Positions 4,740-5,203 of a DNA stretch of 5,203 nt are shown here, piece after piece. The DNA comes from an uncultured Coriobacteriales bacterium (GTDB lineage: Bacteria > Actinomycetota > Coriobacteriia > Coriobacteriales > Atopobiaceae): assembly GCA_947305035.1 (NCBI GenBank), contig CAMZCV010000100.1:1-5203 (forward strand), in the 5' to 3' direction. The number at the start of each line of letters is the position of its first letter. Within the stretch, counting starts at the first letter, position 1. The position numbers and the translations under genes were made by a program. The notes below the pieces were generated by a model. It did no database searches, had not been told where the DNA came from, and saw only the letters and a list, made by a program, of their open reading frames with translations.

Positions 4740-5203
4740 ATGGCGAGCGATCTGGTGAGGTTCTCGGTGGCGATGCCCGAGGCGATGCTCGAGCAGTTCG
4801 ACGAGCTCTCTGCACGGCGCGGCATCACCGCAAACCGTTCTGAGGCGGTGCGCGACCTTATCCGCGAGCGTTTGGTGGAGGAGGACCTCGAGTCTCCCGA
4901 TGCCGAGGTCGTGGGTTCCATCACCATGGTCTACAACCATCATCAAGCTGGTCTTTCGCAGCTTCTCGACGAGATCCAGCACGATCACCTCGATGTGGTC
5001 ATCTCCAAGATGCATGTGCACCTCGACCATGGCAACTGCCTTGAGACGCTCGCGGTGAGGGGATCGAGCGCAGAGGTCCACGATCTTGCAGACCATCTGC
5101 TGGGAACGAAAGGCGTGCGCCATGGCAAGCTCGTCTGCGTAGCCACGGAGTCTTCGATGGCGGCGGATGAGCACCACCATCATGGCCACCACCATGACCA
5201 TGA
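4740..5203 (+). CDS. nikR: Nickel-responsive transcriptional regulator NikR, nearly complete, His-rich tail runs off window
   Basis: ATG 4740-4742 follows GGAG (4729-4732) at 7 bases. The 154 codons visible show no stop before the edge. Residues 5-48 form the ribbon-helix-helix DNA-binding domain (VRFSVAM strand, then helices with LEQFDELSARRG and ANRSEAVRDLIRERL). Residues about 57-137 form the ACT-like nickel-binding tetramerisation domain. The high-affinity square-planar site is complete: H81 with H92, H94 and C100 (equivalent to E. coli H76, H87, H89, C95) in KMHVHLDHGNCLE. GVRHGKLVC (125-133) matches the E. coli GVRHGHLQC ending. Beyond the usual end (E. coli NikR is 133 residues) lies an extra tail with eight histidines between residues 145 and 154. 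In the first strand R7 and S9 match contact residues, while A11 replaces the Thr/Ser seen in E. coli and H. pylori. It diverges from nikMN and most likely represses it when nickel is plentiful. Confidence 0.95.
   Translation, partial: MASDLVRFSVAMPEAMLEQFDELSARRGITANRSEAVRDLIRERLVEEDLESPDAEVVGSITMVYNHHQAGLSQLLDEIQHDHLDVVISKMHVHLDHGNCLETLAVRGSSAEVHDLADHLLGTKGVRHGKLVCVATESSMAADEHHHHGHHHDH

Noticed and set aside
4643..4927. N-terminal extension of nikMN upstream of 4642
   Set aside because: It would overlap nikR antisense, is Ser/Arg-rich without resemblance to NikM, and would bury Met1-His2, which must be the true N-terminus for metal binding.
4545..5201. Long - strand open frame across nikR (218 codons)
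   Set aside because: It is antisense to a clear NikR gene and to the start of nikMN; its composition (runs of Val, Met, His and Arg) reflects the complement of nikR codons.
1..5203. CRISPR arrays, insertion sequences, tRNA or rRNA genes, riboswitches
   Set aside because: No direct-repeat array, transposase-like protein, terminal repeats or recognisable structured RNA was seen; the nik leader (about 30 bases) is too short for a cobalamin or NiCo riboswitch.

Overview
The window is GC-rich. On the right it carries a complete nickel-uptake module: nikR on the + strand, diverging from nikMN-nikQ-nikO on the - strand. On the left is the end of a plant- or glycan-sugar catabolic operon. GC-rich codons, strong GGAG-type ribosome sites, a lipoprotein signal peptide and the sugar genes suggest an anaerobic gut actinobacterium, probably a Coriobacteriia member (Collinsella/Olsenella-like). 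That placement is inferred from protein style and was not checked by a search.

Left part (1-1225, + strand): the 3' 900 bases of an L-fucose/L-arabinose isomerase-family gene with its four expected metal-site residues. After 27 bases, and behind a good ribosome site, comes the N-terminal ~65 codons of what looks like a GH78 alpha-L-rhamnosidase. It loses family resemblance near 1124 and runs into hairpins, so it is probably a deletion remnant. Two hairpins (1142-1165 and 1182-1212) lie between this unit and the convergent genes.

Middle (1226-2034, - strand): an 89-residue soluble protein of unknown function, and a 147-residue lipoprotein of unknown function that starts 33 bases after nikO and so is probably the last gene of the nickel operon. 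A strong hairpin (1532-1569) separates the two.

Right part (2068-5203): nikO (ATPase), nikQ (transmembrane coupling protein) and nikMN (substrate-binding membrane protein fused to an N-type C-terminal domain) form a tight ECF-type metal transporter operon with 1- and 6-base gaps. NikM has the Met1-His2 and His67 metal ligands. Across a 97-base divergent spacer lies nikR, with a full nickel site (H81, H92, H94, C100) and an unusual histidine-rich tail that runs off the window. An imperfect 26-bp inverted repeat in the spacer covers the likely nikMN -10 element and is the best NikR operator candidate. The inferred circuit is that NikR binds nickel and shuts off import. The presence of NikR is the main reason to read the transporter as nickel rather than cobalt.

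I did not find a clearly new defence or mobile system. The less expected items are the NikR His tail and altered DNA-contact residue, the operon-linked lipoprotein, the truncated rhamnosidase and the unexplained hairpins.
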